Positions 1 through 10,375 of a stretch of 64,000 bases of DNA are shown here, in pieces. The stretch is from DATFRY01 sp035489015 (GTDB lineage: Bacteria > Myxococcota_A > Polyangia > Haliangiales > Haliangiaceae). The DNA is taken from positions 33,556 to 97,555 of the forward strand of contig DATHKR010000287.1 in the NCBI GenBank assembly GCA_035489015.1, read 5' to 3'. The translations under genes and the position numbers were made by a program. Every line of letters begins with the position of its first letter. Within the stretch, counting starts at the first letter, position 1. The notes beneath the pieces were generated by a model. It did no database searches and was not told the origin of the DNA. It saw nothing but the letters and a program-made list of their open reading frames with translations.

Positions 1-668
1 CGTACGCGGCGCTGGCGCTCGGGGTCAGCCGCGCCGCCGGCCTCAGCCTGTCACCGGAGGAGCTGAGCGTCCTGGCCCGGCGCGGAAGCGGCTCGGCGGC
101 GCGCTCGATCTTCGGCGGCCTGGTGGTGATGCGGCCCGGCACTCGCAGCGACGGCAGCGACTCGCACGCCGAGCAGCTCATGTCGGCCGACGAGCTGGCT
201 TCCTCGTGGCCGCTCGCCATGGTGATCGCGGTCGTCGGCGGCGGCCGGGTGAAGGGAATCTCGTCCCGCGCCGCGATGGACCACTGCGCCGAGACCTCGC
301 CGCTCTACGCCGGCTGGCTCGCGTCGGTGCCGGGGGATCTGGCGGCGGCGCGCGCGGCGATCGAGCAGCGCGACCTGCACGCCCTCGGCGAGGTCGCCGA
401 GCAGAGCGCGCTCACCATGCACGCCGCGGCGCTGGCCGCGCGCCCGGCGATCGCCTACTTCCGTCCCGCCACCATCGCGCTCATCGAGGCGGTCCAGGAG
501 CTGCGCCGCGCCGGCACCACCGCGTTCTTCACCATGGACGCCGGCCCGCACGTGAAGATCCTGACCACGCCATCCGAGGCCGCGGCGGTCGCCCGGCGGG
601 TCAGCCAGGTCGCCGACGTCAGCAAGGTGATCGAGAGCGGCCCCGGCGGCGGCGCGGAGGTGGTGTGA
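1..668 (+). CDS. mvaD: Diphosphomevalonate decarboxylase, 5'-truncated by window edge
   Basis: Catalyses ATP-dependent decarboxylation of mevalonate 5-diphosphate to isopentenyl diphosphate, the last step of the mevalonate pathway. The reading frame is open from base 3, so the N-terminal part lies to the left of the window; about 221 residues are visible. Visible motifs are the GHMP-kinase phosphate loop with its arginine (GSGSAARSIFGG, about bases 84-119) and the C-terminal catalytic aspartate segment (TMDAGPH, near base 530), both matching the family's R and D active-site residues. The stop lies 40 bases before a phosphomevalonate kinase and is followed by HMG-CoA reductase, so an isoprenoid operon is clear. 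Mevalonate kinase is probably just upstream, outside the window. Confidence 0.93.
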   Translation, partial: YAALALGVSRAAGLSLSPEELSVLARRGSGSAARSIFGGLVVMRPGTRSDGSDSHAEQLMSADELASSWPLAMVIAVVGGGRVKGISSRAAMDHCAETSPLYAGWLASVPGDLAAARAAIEQRDLHALGEVAEQSALTMHAAALAARPAIAYFRPATIALIEAVQELRRAGTTAFFTMDAGPHVKILTTPSEAAAVARRVSQVADVSKVIESGPGGGAEVV

Positions 669-708
669 GCCGACCGAGGTCGCCGCGCGACGCCGCCCCG
701 CGGGCGAG

Positions 709-1836
709 ATGAGCCGCGCGCGAGCCAGCGCGCCGGGCAAGATCCTCCTGGCCGGCGAGTACGCGGTGCTCGAGGGCGGTCCGGCCGTGGTCATGGCGGT
801 CGGGCGGCGCGCGCAGGCGTGGATCGCGGGCGGCGCGGACGCCGACCGACCGCCCGCGCCACCGCGGTCGCCGTTCTTGCTGGCGGTCGCCGCGGTGCTC
901 GCCGGTGAGCTGGGCCCCGACAGCGCCGCCGCGCGCGCCGCCCTTCGCGTGCGAGTCGACACCAGCGCTCTCGCGGCCGCGTCCGGCGAGAAGCTCGGCC
1001 TCGGCTCCAGCGCGGCGGCGACCGTGGCGGCGCTGGCCGCATGTCTCGCCGCCGAGCGACGCGGCCCGCTCGACCGAGCCCTCCTCCACCGCCTCGCCCA
1101 TCGAGCCCACGCCGAGGCGCAGGCCGGTCTGGCCGCGCGCATCGTCGCCACCGATCGGGCCACCGCGCGGGCCACCGCCGCGCGGGCCACCGCCGCGGGA
1201 GCCAACCCCGGCGACGGATCCAGCCGCCCGGCCGGCGCGCCCATCCCCGCCCCGCCGCTGGCCACCCGCGGCAGCGGCGCCGACATCGCCGCCAGCGTCT
1301 GGGGCGGCCTGCTCCACCTCGAGCCCTCGCCGCTGGCCGATCAGCCGCCGCGGGTCCAGCCGCTCGCGCTGCCCGCCGGCCTCGAGCTGGTCGCGGTCTG
1401 GACCGGCCGACCGGCCGACACCCGCGTCCTGGTCGCCGGCATCGCCGCCTTCGCCTCGCGCGCCCCCGCGGCGTACCGGGGTCGCCTGGCCGCGCTCGCC
1501 GGCGCCGCGGCGGCGCTCACCGACTCCTGCCGCGCGGGCGATCCGGCTCGCGCGGTCGCCGCCATCGCCGCCGGCGGCGACGCGGTCCGCGAGCTGGGCG
1601 CGGCCGCCGGCGTCGAGCTCTTCCTCGACAGCCACCGCGCCCTCGGCGAGCGCGCCGCGGCGCTCGGAGGCGCGCTCAAACCGACCGGCGCCGGCGGCGG
1701 CGACATCGCGCTCGGCGCCTTCGATCGCGCCGATCGCGCCGAGCAGTTCCGCGCTCATGGGGCATCGCTCGGAATGATCGCGCTCGACCTGAGCGTTGAT
1801 CCACGGGGCGCGGCCCGCGAGGATGACTCCGCGTGA
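709..1836 (+). CDS. mvaK2: Phosphomevalonate kinase (GHMP kinase family)
   Basis: Phosphorylates 5-phosphomevalonate to 5-diphosphomevalonate. The 375-residue product opens with a GHMP N-terminal motif (APGKILLAGEYAVLEGG), has the glycine/serine-rich ATP loop KLGLGSSAAAT near residue 105, the GSGADIAASVWGG segment near residue 187 typical of phosphomevalonate kinases, and the C-terminal KPTGAGGGDIALGAF loop near residue 325. ATG start at 709. A low-complexity stretch of about 35 residues (RATARATAARATAA and a Pro/Gly-rich tail) sits between the ATP loop and the GSGAD segment and is coded by a 15-base tandem repeat; it looks like an insertion in a surface loop. Mevalonate kinase is the nearest alternative, but the GSGADIAAS segment and the position after mvaD favour phosphomevalonate kinase. 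Confidence 0.88.
   Translation: MSRARASAPGKILLAGEYAVLEGGPAVVMAVGRRAQAWIAGGADADRPPAPPRSPFLLAVAAVLAGELGPDSAAARAALRVRVDTSALAAASGEKLGLGSSAAATVAALAACLAAERRGPLDRALLHRLAHRAHAEAQAGLAARIVATDRATARATAARATAAGANPGDGSSRPAGAPIPAPPLATRGSGADIAASVWGGLLHLEPSPLADQPPRVQPLALPAGLELVAVWTGRPADTRVLVAGIAAFASRAPAAYRGRLAALAGAAAALTDSCRAGDPARAVAAIAAGGDAVRELGAAAGVELFLDSHRALGERAAALGGALKPTGAGGGDIALGAFDRADRAEQFRAHGASLGMIALDLSVDPRGAAREDDSA
1156..1200 (+). repeat. 15-base tandem repeat inside mvaK2
   Basis: Two exact copies of CGGGCCACCGCCGCG (1168-1182 and 1183-1197), preceded by a shorter 12-base copy at 1156-1167. In frame it encodes repeated RATAA units, so copy-number change would not break the reading frame. Confidence 0.8.
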
Positions 1837-1871
1837 TTTTTGAGGAGGGGACAGGTATCGTCCGTACGCGG

Positions 1872-3185
1872 ATGTCGTCTCGGATTCCAGGCTTCTACCG
1901 CCTCGGCGTGGGCGAGCGCCGCCGCCAGGTGGCGGCCGCGGCCGGGCTGCCGGCCGACGCCTTCGACGCCCTCGACTCCGGAGGCCTCGACCAGGCCGCC
2001 GCCGACGGGATGATCGAGAACGTGGTCGGGCGCTATGCCCTGCCCCTCGGCGTCGCCCTCAACTTCCGCATCGACGATGTCGACTACCTGGTCCCGATGG
2101 TCATCGAGGAGCCGTCGGTGGTCGCGGCCGCGTCCAACGCGGCCAAGATGGTCCGCGCCGGCGGCGGCTTCCGCGCCGAGGTGTCCCGCCCGATCATGAT
2201 CGGTCAGGTCCAGCTGTGCGACGTCGCCGATCCGGACGGCGCCCTCGCCGCCATCGCCGCCGCCGAGCCGCTGATCCTCGCCCGCGCGCGCGCGGTGGTG
2301 CCCGGCATGGTCGCGCGCGGCGGCGGGCCGACCGGCGTCGAGGCGCGGGTGCTCAGCCGGCCCGGCCAGCCCGACGGCGGCATGGTCGTGGTCCACCTGC
2401 TCATCGACTGCTGCGACGCGATGGGCGCCAACATCGTCAACTCGGTGGCCGAGTCGGTGGCCGCGCTCCTGGCCCAGCTCACCGGCGCGCGGGTCGGCCT
2501 GCGCATCCTGTCCAACCTCAGCGTCCACCGCATGGTCACCGTGCGCGCCGAGGTGCCCCACGCCGCGCTGGCCGACGACGAGCAGAGCGGGGCCGCCGCG
2601 GCCGACGCGGTGGTCGGCGCCTCGCGCTTCGCCGAGCTCGACCCCTACCGCGCCGCCACCCACAACAAGGGCATCATGAACGGGGTCGACGCGGTCCTGC
2701 TCGCCACCGGCAACGACTGGCGCGGCGCCGAGGCCGGCGCCCACGCCTTTGCCGCCCAGGGCGGCACCTACCGCCCGCTCGCCACCTGGCGCCGATCGCC
2801 GACCGGCCTCACCGGCGAGCTCCGCATGCCGCTCGCGGTCGGCACGGTCGGCGGCGCGCTCCACCTCCACGCCGGCGCTCGCCTCGCCCTCGCCATGCTG
2901 GCCGCGTCGTCGGCCCGCGACCTGGCCAAGGTGGCCGCGGCGGCCGGGCTGGCCAGCAACCTGGCTGCGCTGCGCGCCCTGGCCGGGTGCGGCATCCAGC
3001 GCGGGCACATGGCGCTCCACGCCCGTCTGGTCGCGCGCGCCGCCGGCGCCACCGGCGAGCTGGTCGAGCGGGTCGCCAGCGAGATCGCCGCGCTCGGCGA
3101 CGTCAAGCCGGCCCGCGCCCGCGAGATCCTCACCCGCCTGCGGGTCGAGCTCGACGCCGGGCCCGTCTCCCTGGTCATCGAATGA
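1872..3185 (+). CDS. mvaA: Class II hydroxymethylglutaryl-CoA reductase
   Basis: Interconverts HMG-CoA and mevalonate, the committed step of the mevalonate pathway. The 437-residue soluble protein lacks the membrane domain of eukaryotic class I enzymes. Class II signatures are visible: ENVVGRYALPLGVALNF, the EEPSVVAAASNAAK substrate segment, DAMGANIVNSVAE, NKGIMNGVDAV with the catalytic lysine, and GTVGGA. I chose ATG 1872 because the protein then begins MSSRIPGFYRL, matching the usual N-terminus. A GTG at 1833 overlaps the stop of mvaK2 (GTGA) and would add 13 residues, so translational coupling from there is possible. It is followed after 7 bases by an HpnC-like synthase. Confidence 0.94.
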   Translation: MSSRIPGFYRLGVGERRRQVAAAAGLPADAFDALDSGGLDQAAADGMIENVVGRYALPLGVALNFRIDDVDYLVPMVIEEPSVVAAASNAAKMVRAGGGFRAEVSRPIMIGQVQLCDVADPDGALAAIAAAEPLILARARAVVPGMVARGGGPTGVEARVLSRPGQPDGGMVVVHLLIDCCDAMGANIVNSVAESVAALLAQLTGARVGLRILSNLSVHRMVTVRAEVPHAALADDEQSGAAAADAVVGASRFAELDPYRAATHNKGIMNGVDAVLLATGNDWRGAEAGAHAFAAQGGTYRPLATWRRSPTGLTGELRMPLAVGTVGGALHLHAGARLALAMLAASSARDLAKVAAAAGLASNLAALRALAGCGIQRGHMALHARLVARAAGATGELVERVASEIAALGDVKPARAREILTRLRVELDAGPVSLVIE

Positions 3186-3192
3186 GGTCGAC

Positions 3193-4182
3193 GTGATCCA
3201 CCGCGCCTTTGGTCAACCGCTGCCAGCCACCTACGTCCCGGCCCCGCCTCATCCGCTCGAGCTGGCCGCCTGCTACCGCTACTGCGAGGCGCTGGCCCGC
3301 TCGCGCCACCACAACTTCCCGGTCGCGTCGCGCTTCCTGTCGTCGAGCCTGCGCCCGCACATCTTCGCGGTCTACGCGTTTGCCCGCACCGCCGACGACT
3401 TCGCCGACGAGGCCACCTACGCGGGACGGCGCGCGCTCGAGCTCGACCGCTGGGAGGGCAGGCTCGAGGCCTGCTACCACGGCGAGGTCCCCGATCACCC
3501 GGTGTTCGTCGCGCTGGCCGACACCATCGCCACCTTCGACCTGCCGATCACCCCGTTTGCCTCGCTCCTGGCCGGCTTCCGCACCGATCTGGAGACCGCG
3601 CGCTACGCCACCTTCTCGGATCTGCGCGGCTACACCGCGTGCGCCGCCGAGCCGGTCGGCCACCTGTTCCTCTACACCAGCGGCTACCGCGATCCGGCGC
3701 TGCTCGGCTTCTCCGAGGACCTGTCGAGCGGCCTGGCCCTCGCCCACTTCTGGCAGGACCTGGCGGCGGATCTCGCCCGCGGGCGCCTGTACGTGCCGGA
3801 GGAGGACCTTCGCCACTTCCAGCTCGCCCCCGCCGACCTGCGCGCGCCCGGCGCCCACGAGCGCCCGCCGATCGCCGCCAGGCTGACCGCGCTGCTCCGC
3901 TACGAGGTCGTCCGCACCCGCTCGCTGTTCGAGCGGGCCCGCCCGCTGGTCGACGAGGTCGGCGACGACCTCGCGGTCGAGTTCGCCATCTCGTGGCACG
4001 GCGGCATGCGCATCCTCGACAAGATCTACGCCGCGGGCGCCGGCGTCCTGGCCCAGCGCCCGCATCTCACCAGCTACGACAAGGCCCAGGTCGTCTCGCG
4101 CGCGGTCGCCTGGCGAGGCGGCAGCCTGGCCCGTCGGGCCGGACGCCGGCTCGGCCGGCTTTCCCGGCCGGGCGGTCTGTGA
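3193..4182 (+). CDS. hpnC: HpnC-like squalene/phytoene synthase family protein
   Basis: Member of the trans-isoprenyl-diphosphate head-to-head synthase family (329 residues). Both Asp-rich metal sites are visible: TADDFADE near residue 61 and QDLAADLARGRLYVPEED near residue 188. The N-terminal RHHNFPVAS segment is characteristic of HpnC, which with HpnD and HpnE makes squalene from farnesyl diphosphate; a phytoene synthase is the alternative. The start is GTG 3193, 7 bases after mvaA, preceded by GAGG. Its place at the end of the mevalonate genes suggests the pathway feeds C30 (squalene, hopanoid or sterol) or carotenoid synthesis. HpnD and HpnE are not in the window. Confidence 0.82.
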   Translation: MIHRAFGQPLPATYVPAPPHPLELAACYRYCEALARSRHHNFPVASRFLSSSLRPHIFAVYAFARTADDFADEATYAGRRALELDRWEGRLEACYHGEVPDHPVFVALADTIATFDLPITPFASLLAGFRTDLETARYATFSDLRGYTACAAEPVGHLFLYTSGYRDPALLGFSEDLSSGLALAHFWQDLAADLARGRLYVPEEDLRHFQLAPADLRAPGAHERPPIAARLTALLRYEVVRTRSLFERARPLVDEVGDDLAVEFAISWHGGMRILDKIYAAGAGVLAQRPHLTSYDKAQVVSRAVAWRGGSLARRAGRRLGRLSRPGGL

Positions 4183-4201
4183 TAGGGAAAAACGGGCACC
4201 A

Positions 4202-4456
4202 ATGGATCCCACGACAGAGCGCTCACTCCTGGGCATCGCCCACGCGCTGTACATCAATCGCCTCCACCTCCTGCGCCTGACCGAGGTGGTTCGCCACGGC
4301 ATCCGGCCGGACGGCGAGGACGGCACGATGCAGCTGCCCGCTCACCTCGACCGCGAGGTGCAGCAGCAGGCCATCGACTTCGTGCTGACCTGCTTCCCGG
4401 AGGAGATGGCGCCTCTCATCAATCAGGCCAGGAAGGAGTGGCAGCGCCCCGCCTGA
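4202..4456 (+). CDS. Conserved-looking small hypothetical protein
   Basis: An 84-residue acidic protein starting at ATG 4202, 19 bases after hpnC and on the same strand. I do not recognise the family. There is no signal peptide, membrane helix or cysteine pair; predicted content is mostly helical (helices around residues 5-30 and 46-80). Codon use matches the neighbours and the spacing suggests cotranscription with the isoprenoid operon. It converges on rarA, whose stop lies 34 bases downstream. Confidence 0.6.
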   Translation: MDPTTERSLLGIAHALYINRLHLLRLTEVVRHGIRPDGEDGTMQLPAHLDREVQQQAIDFVLTCFPEEMAPLINQARKEWQRPA

Positions 4457-4490
4457 CCGCGCGGTCGCTGCCGCTCGCCTCGCTCCTCGC

Positions 4491-5900
4491 TCACTCCTCC
4501 GGCGTCGCGGCCGGGTCGGCCGGTCCACCGTCCGCCGCCGCCTCGGCCAGCGTGTCCGGGTCGTCCTCCCCCGCGGCCAGTCGCCGCCACTCCGCCAGCC
4601 GCGGCGCGATCTCGCGCTCGTATCCCGAGGCGGACGGCTGGTAGAAGCGCGCGCCGACCAGCGCGTCCGGCAGGTAGGTCGCCGGCACGTAGTGCCCCTC
4701 GAAGTCGTGGGGGTAGCGGTAGCCCGACCCCTTGCTCATCTCTCGATCGAGCCCGGTGACCGCGTTGAGCAGCGATCTCGGCACCGGCAGCGCCCCGCGC
4801 TCGCGCACCGCCCGGCGCGCCGCCGCGTACGTGGTCAGCGCCGTGTTCGACTTCGGCGCGCAGGCCAGGTACACCGCCGCCTGGGTCAGCGGCAGGACGC
4901 CCTCGGGCAGCCCGATGAGCTCGAACGCCGACAGCGCCGCGGTCGCCACCCCCAGCGCCTGCGGGTCGGCGTTGCCGATGTCCTCGCTGGCGAAGATCAC
5001 CATGCGGCGCAGGATGAAGCGCGGCTCCTCGCCCGCCTCCAGCATCCGCGTCATCCAGTACACCGCCGCGTCGGGGTCCGATCCGCGCATGCTCTTGATG
5101 AAGGCGCTCACCACCCCGTAGTGCTCGTCGCCGGCCTTGTCATAGAGGAGGGTCCGCTGCTGCAGCGCCTCGTCCACCTCGGCCGCGGTCACCCGCGCGA
5201 CCACGTCGCCGCCGCCGCTCGCCGTGGCCGCCAGGTCCGCCGCCACCTCGAGCGCGTTCAGCATCCGGCGCGCGTCTCCGCCCGACTGCGCGACCAGCCG
5301 GTCGAGCCCGCCCTCGTCCAGCTCGAGCGAGCGACGGCCCAGCCCGCGCTCGCGGTCGGCCAGCGCCCGCGCCACGATCGACCGCAGCGCCGCGTCCCCG
5401 AGCGGCTCGAGCCGCACCACCCGGCAGCGCGACAGCAGCGGCGCGATCACCTCGAAGGACGGGTTCTCGGTGGTCGCCCCCACGAAGGTCACCGTCCCCG
5501 CCTCCACGTGCGGGAGCAGCGCGTCCTGCTGGGCGCGGGAGAAGCGGTGGATCTCGTCGACGAAGAGGATGGTCCGCTGTCGGTGCAGGTCGCGCCGCTC
5601 GGCAGCCGCTGCCACCTCGGCCCTGATGTCCTTCACCCCGGCGTTGACCGCCGACACCGTCACGAAGTGAGAGCGCTCGCGCGCGGCGAGCAGCCGGGCC
5701 AGCGTCGTCTTGCCTGTACCTGGGGGGCCCCACAGCAGCAGGGATGGGAGTCGCCCCCCTCCCGCCAGCCCAGCCAGTAGCTTGCCCGGCGCGAGCAGGT
5801 GTTCCTGCCCCACGAACTCGTCGAGCGACACCGGCCGCATTCGCTCGGCCAGGGGCTGGTTTACGCGCTCTTTCTGAGCGCTCTGCTGAAAGAGATCCAT
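4491..5900 (-). CDS. rarA: RarA/MgsA family replication-associated recombination ATPase
   Basis: AAA+ clamp-loader-like ATPase that acts at stalled replication forks (RarA/MgsA, WRNIP1 family). The 469-residue protein has Walker A (GPPGTGKTTLARLL), Walker B with sensor context (DEIHRFSRAQQDALLPHVE), sensor 1 (GATTENPSFEV), an SGGDARRMLNALE sensor 2 region, and the C-terminal MgsA tetramerisation domain (GSDPDAAVYWMTRMLEAGE, then a YRYPHDFEGHYV motif). The start at 5900 gives MDLFQQ, typical of the family; the frame extends 35 codons further upstream without coding character. It is divergent from the gene at 6096, and its leader contains repeated CCGGAT motifs. Confidence 0.95.
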   Translation of the reverse strand: MDLFQQSAQKERVNQPLAERMRPVSLDEFVGQEHLLAPGKLLAGLAGGGRLPSLLLWGPPGTGKTTLARLLAARERSHFVTVSAVNAGVKDIRAEVAAAAERRDLHRQRTILFVDEIHRFSRAQQDALLPHVEAGTVTFVGATTENPSFEVIAPLLSRCRVVRLEPLGDAALRSIVARALADRERGLGRRSLELDEGGLDRLVAQSGGDARRMLNALEVAADLAATASGGGDVVARVTAAEVDEALQQRTLLYDKAGDEHYGVVSAFIKSMRGSDPDAAVYWMTRMLEAGEEPRFILRRMVIFASEDIGNADPQALGVATAALSAFELIGLPEGVLPLTQAAVYLACAPKSNTALTTYAAARRAVRERGALPVPRSLLNAVTGLDREMSKGSGYRYPHDFEGHYVPATYLPDALVGARFYQPSASGYEREIAPRLAEWRRLAAGEDDPDTLAEAAADGGPADPAATPEE

Positions 5901-5920
5901 GACCGGATTTACCACGCAGA

Positions 5921-5980
5921 GCCGGATCTCCCAGGAGTCGCTAACCCCTGGATCCAGGCCGGATTTTTTACTCCCAGGGG
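5921..5980 (-). promoter_or_regulatory. Repeated GCCGGAT/CTCCCAGG elements and palindrome in the rarA leader
   Basis: The arrangement GCCGGAT then CTCCCAGG occurs twice (5921-5935 without a spacer, overlapping at CT; 5958-5978 with an AT-rich spacer containing T6). A third CCGGAT lies at 5903-5908. A perfect 12-base palindrome CCTGGATCCAGG lies at 5947-5958, and CCCCTGG (5945-5951) can pair with CCAGGGG (5974-5980). This could be a regulator site or an mRNA structure upstream of rarA. No function is known to me. Confidence 0.4.
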
Positions 5981-6095
5981 AACCGACGATGGCGGGTCGC
6001 GTCATGAACCCGAGACAACGTAGTTTCGCTTGCTTGTTGAACGTCGCGGGTCAGGAGCGCCATGGCATCTCGATTGCTATTGAAGTTTCCTGACG

Positions 6096-6578
6096 ATGTC
6101 CACGGCGCTCGAGCTGGTTTACGAGTACCGCGCCCTGATGGGTAGGAGGGGAGGCACCGGTCTGTCCCTGGACGACATCGAGACCGTGGAGGCGATCGAG
6201 GGCCTGTTCGCGGTCGACGCGGTGCCGCTCAAGCCCGAGGGGCTGGTCGCCAGCCTGCGCGGACGGGCCGGCAAGCTGTGGGACCGGATCGGCATCTCGT
6301 CGGTCGGCCTCGACCAGGTCGGGGTCAAGGTGCCGGCCTTCCTCGAGCCCGGCGCCCTGGTCGAGCTGGTGGTCGAGGACGAGGAGCTCCGCCTGTCCTA
6401 TCGCTTCAAGGGCCTGGTTCGCTCGATCCACGGCGACCCGTCGGCGCCCGCGCACGGCGTCACGATCGAGCTGGTCGGCGTGCCGCTCCTGGTCCGCCGC
6501 GGACCGAAGGTGGCCCGGCCGGACGCCAGGACGATGCCGCCTCGTCCCAGCTCCGAGCCGCGCGTCGTCGCCGCCTGA
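6096..6578 (+). CDS. Hypothetical protein, possibly PilZ-like
   Basis: 160 residues, ATG 6096, divergent from rarA. The N-terminus (ELVYEYRALMGRRGGTGLSLDDIE) followed by a beta-rich C-terminal part (VELVVEDEELRLSYRFKGLVRSI) resembles small PilZ-fold proteins of myxobacteria, but the RxxxR and DxSxxG c-di-GMP-binding motifs are not evident, so c-di-GMP binding should not be assumed. There is no signal peptide or transmembrane segment. The gene converges on the peptide-binding lipoprotein at 6584 with only a 5-base gap. Confidence 0.5.
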   Translation: MSTALELVYEYRALMGRRGGTGLSLDDIETVEAIEGLFAVDAVPLKPEGLVASLRGRAGKLWDRIGISSVGLDQVGVKVPAFLEPGALVELVVEDEELRLSYRFKGLVRSIHGDPSAPAHGVTIELVGVPLLVRRGPKVARPDARTMPPRPSSEPRVVAA

Positions 6579-6583
6579 CCCGG

Positions 6584-8133
6584 TCACCGCTGCTTCACCG
6601 CGCCGAGAAGGCCCCAGAGGCTCCCGCTCGGGTAGATCTGGAAGTCGCGCAGGTCGACGTTGGTCACCGCCACGTTGTTCTCGTGCCAGAGCGGGATGAT
6701 CGGGACGTCGCGGGCCACGATCGCCTGCACCTCGCCGTAGATCGCGCGCCGCCGGGCGCGGTCGAGGGTGCGGCGGCCGAGCTCGGTCAGCTCGTCGACG
6801 CGCGCGTCGCTGTAGCGCCAGCGGTTCAGCGCGTTGGGATCGGCGGCGCTCGGGATCCGCTCCGAGTTGAAGTAGGGGAAGAAGAAGTCCGGCTCGGTGA
6901 TCGCGGCGGTCTGCAGCGAGCCGAGCTGATAGTTGCCCGTCTTGTAGTCGTGGAACACGGTCGTGAACTCGAACGGCTGCACGTCGACCTCGATGCCGAC
7001 CTCGCCGAGCTGCGCCGCCCACACCCGGGCCAGCGCGACGCGCAGCTGCTGGGAGCTGGTCTTGTAGACCAGGCGCAGGCGCGGCCGCCCGCCCGGCCCG
7101 TCCGGATCCCGATAGCCGGCCTCGTCGAGCAGCGCGGCTGCCCGGCCCGGATCGTGGCGATGGACCTCGACGTCCGGGTTGTAGGCCCAGTGGCCGGGCG
7201 GCAGGAGCCCGGTGGCCAGCACCCCGCGCCCGTCCAGCTTCGAGCGCAGCACCCGCTCGCGATCGATGGCGTAGGCGATCGCGCGACGCACCCGCACGTC
7301 GCGCAGCGCCGGATCGCGACCGTTCATCATGAGGTAGGTCAGGGTCGTGCCCGGCCCGGTGGTCATCTCGACGCGCGGGTTCTCGATCAGGTCGTCGACC
7401 AGGTCGACGCGGATCGTGTTCTGGGTGAGATCGGCCGAGCCGCCCACCAGCATCAGCGCGCGCGCGTTGGCGTCGCGCACCACCCGCACCCGCACGCGCT
7501 CGGTGCGCGGCGGGGCGAACGCCCACCGCCGATTTCGGCGCAGGCGGACCTCCTCCGGATCGAACGACTCGATCATGAGCGGCCCGGCCCCGATCACGCG
7601 TCCACCGGCGAAGCGCCCGCTCTTGCCGGCCGCGCGCGCCGACACGATGCCGAACTCGAGGTCGCTCATGATGGTGGCGAGCGGCTCGACCAGGTGGAAT
7701 CGGACCGCGCGCTCGCCGAGCGCCTCGACCCGCACGAACCGGTCGCGCATGTTGCGGAGCAGCGGGCTGGCCATGTCCGGATCCAGCATGCTCTGGAAGG
7801 TGAAGGCGACGTCGGCCGCGGTCAGCGGCGTCCCGTCGGAGAAGCGCAGCCCGGGGCGCAGCACCACGTCGACCGTGCGCTCGTCCGACCGCTCGATCGA
7901 CTCGGCCAGGAGTAGCTTCGGCTCCAGCGTCGGCGTCTCGCCGCTGGTCAAGCCGACCGCCACCAGCCGCGACAGCTTCACGTCGTCGACGGTCTCGGTG
8001 TAGCGCGGATCCAGGTTGTTGATGCGGGCCTCGACCAGCACCACCAGCTGGTCGTCCGGCGTGCGGCGGTGGCGCGCGCTGCACCCGGCCGCCAAGATCG
8101 CGACCACCGCGAGCGTGCTAATCTGCGTCGGCG

Positions 8134-8143
<10 letters not shown>
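6584..8143 (-). CDS. Extracellular peptide/oligopeptide-binding lipoprotein (SBP family 5)
   Basis: Substrate-binding component of a Dpp/Opp-type ABC importer, 519 residues. It starts with a lipoprotein signal (hydrophobic stretch ending LAAGC, Cys at residue 21). Family features follow: DGTPLTAADVAFTFQSMLDP, the RVRRAIAYAIDRERVL helix, and LPPGHWAYNPDVE. No permease or ATPase genes are beside it, so it is either an orphan binding protein or works with a transporter elsewhere. The ATG at 8143 lies opposite the dacB start, and the two coding regions overlap head to head by 10 bases. Several charged loops in the domain are normal for peptide-binding members; the actual ligand cannot be read from the sequence. 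Confidence 0.87.
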
Positions 8144-9750
<1,607 letters not shown>

Positions 9751-9865
9751 GCTCCCACCAGGAGCGAGCGATATGCAGGCATTTCGCCGCCTTGCTGCAC
9801 CCGCCGGCCGCGTGCTACGACTCCACAGCCCCCCGCATCCACTAGACGTCCGAGGAGGAAGGCTC

Positions 9866-10285
9866 ATGGCTCAGCTCAAGGGCACCAAGACTCATCAGAA
9901 TCTCAAGGACGCGTTTGCCGGCGAGTCGCAGGCCAATCGCCGTTACCTCTACTTCGCAAAGGTCGCCGACGTCGAGGGACGTCCGGATGTCGCCGGTCTG
10001 TTCCGCGACACCGCCGAGGGTGAGACCGGTCACGCCCACGGTCACCTGGACTGGCTGAAGTCGGTCGGCGATCCCGCCACCGGCGAGCCGATCGGATCGA
10101 CCGAGCTCAACCTCAAGGCCTCGATCGCCGGCGAGACGTACGAGTACACCGAGATGTACCCGGGCTTCGCGAAGACGGCGCGGGCGGAGGGCTTCGCCGA
10201 GATCGCCGAGTGGTTCGAGACGCTGGCCCGCGCCGAGCGCTCGCACGCCGGACGCTTCAAGAAGGGCCTCGACAGCCTCGAGTAG
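9866..10285 (+). CDS. Rubrerythrin (diiron domain only)
   Basis: Non-haem diiron peroxidase of oxidative stress defence. 139 residues, all erythrin four-helix domain, with the iron ligands visible in GESQANRRYLYFA, EGETGHAHGHLDWL and RAERSHAGRF. It lacks the C-terminal rubredoxin Cys4 domain of classical rubrerythrins, so a separate electron donor is needed. I chose ATG 9866 because a strong ribosome site (GAGGAGGAAG) lies 6-15 bases upstream; the open frame begins earlier at 9773 but has no site there. DUF3501 and DUF2203 genes follow on the same strand. Confidence 0.93.
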   Translation: MAQLKGTKTHQNLKDAFAGESQANRRYLYFAKVADVEGRPDVAGLFRDTAEGETGHAHGHLDWLKSVGDPATGEPIGSTELNLKASIAGETYEYTEMYPGFAKTARAEGFAEIAEWFETLARAERSHAGRFKKGLDSLE

Positions 10286-10375
10286 CGCCGCCCGGGCGGC
10301 GCGCAGGATGCCGGGCTGGACGACGGGTCGCGCCACGAGCGCGGCCCGGCCCCGGCGCGCCGAAGAAGGCCGACG

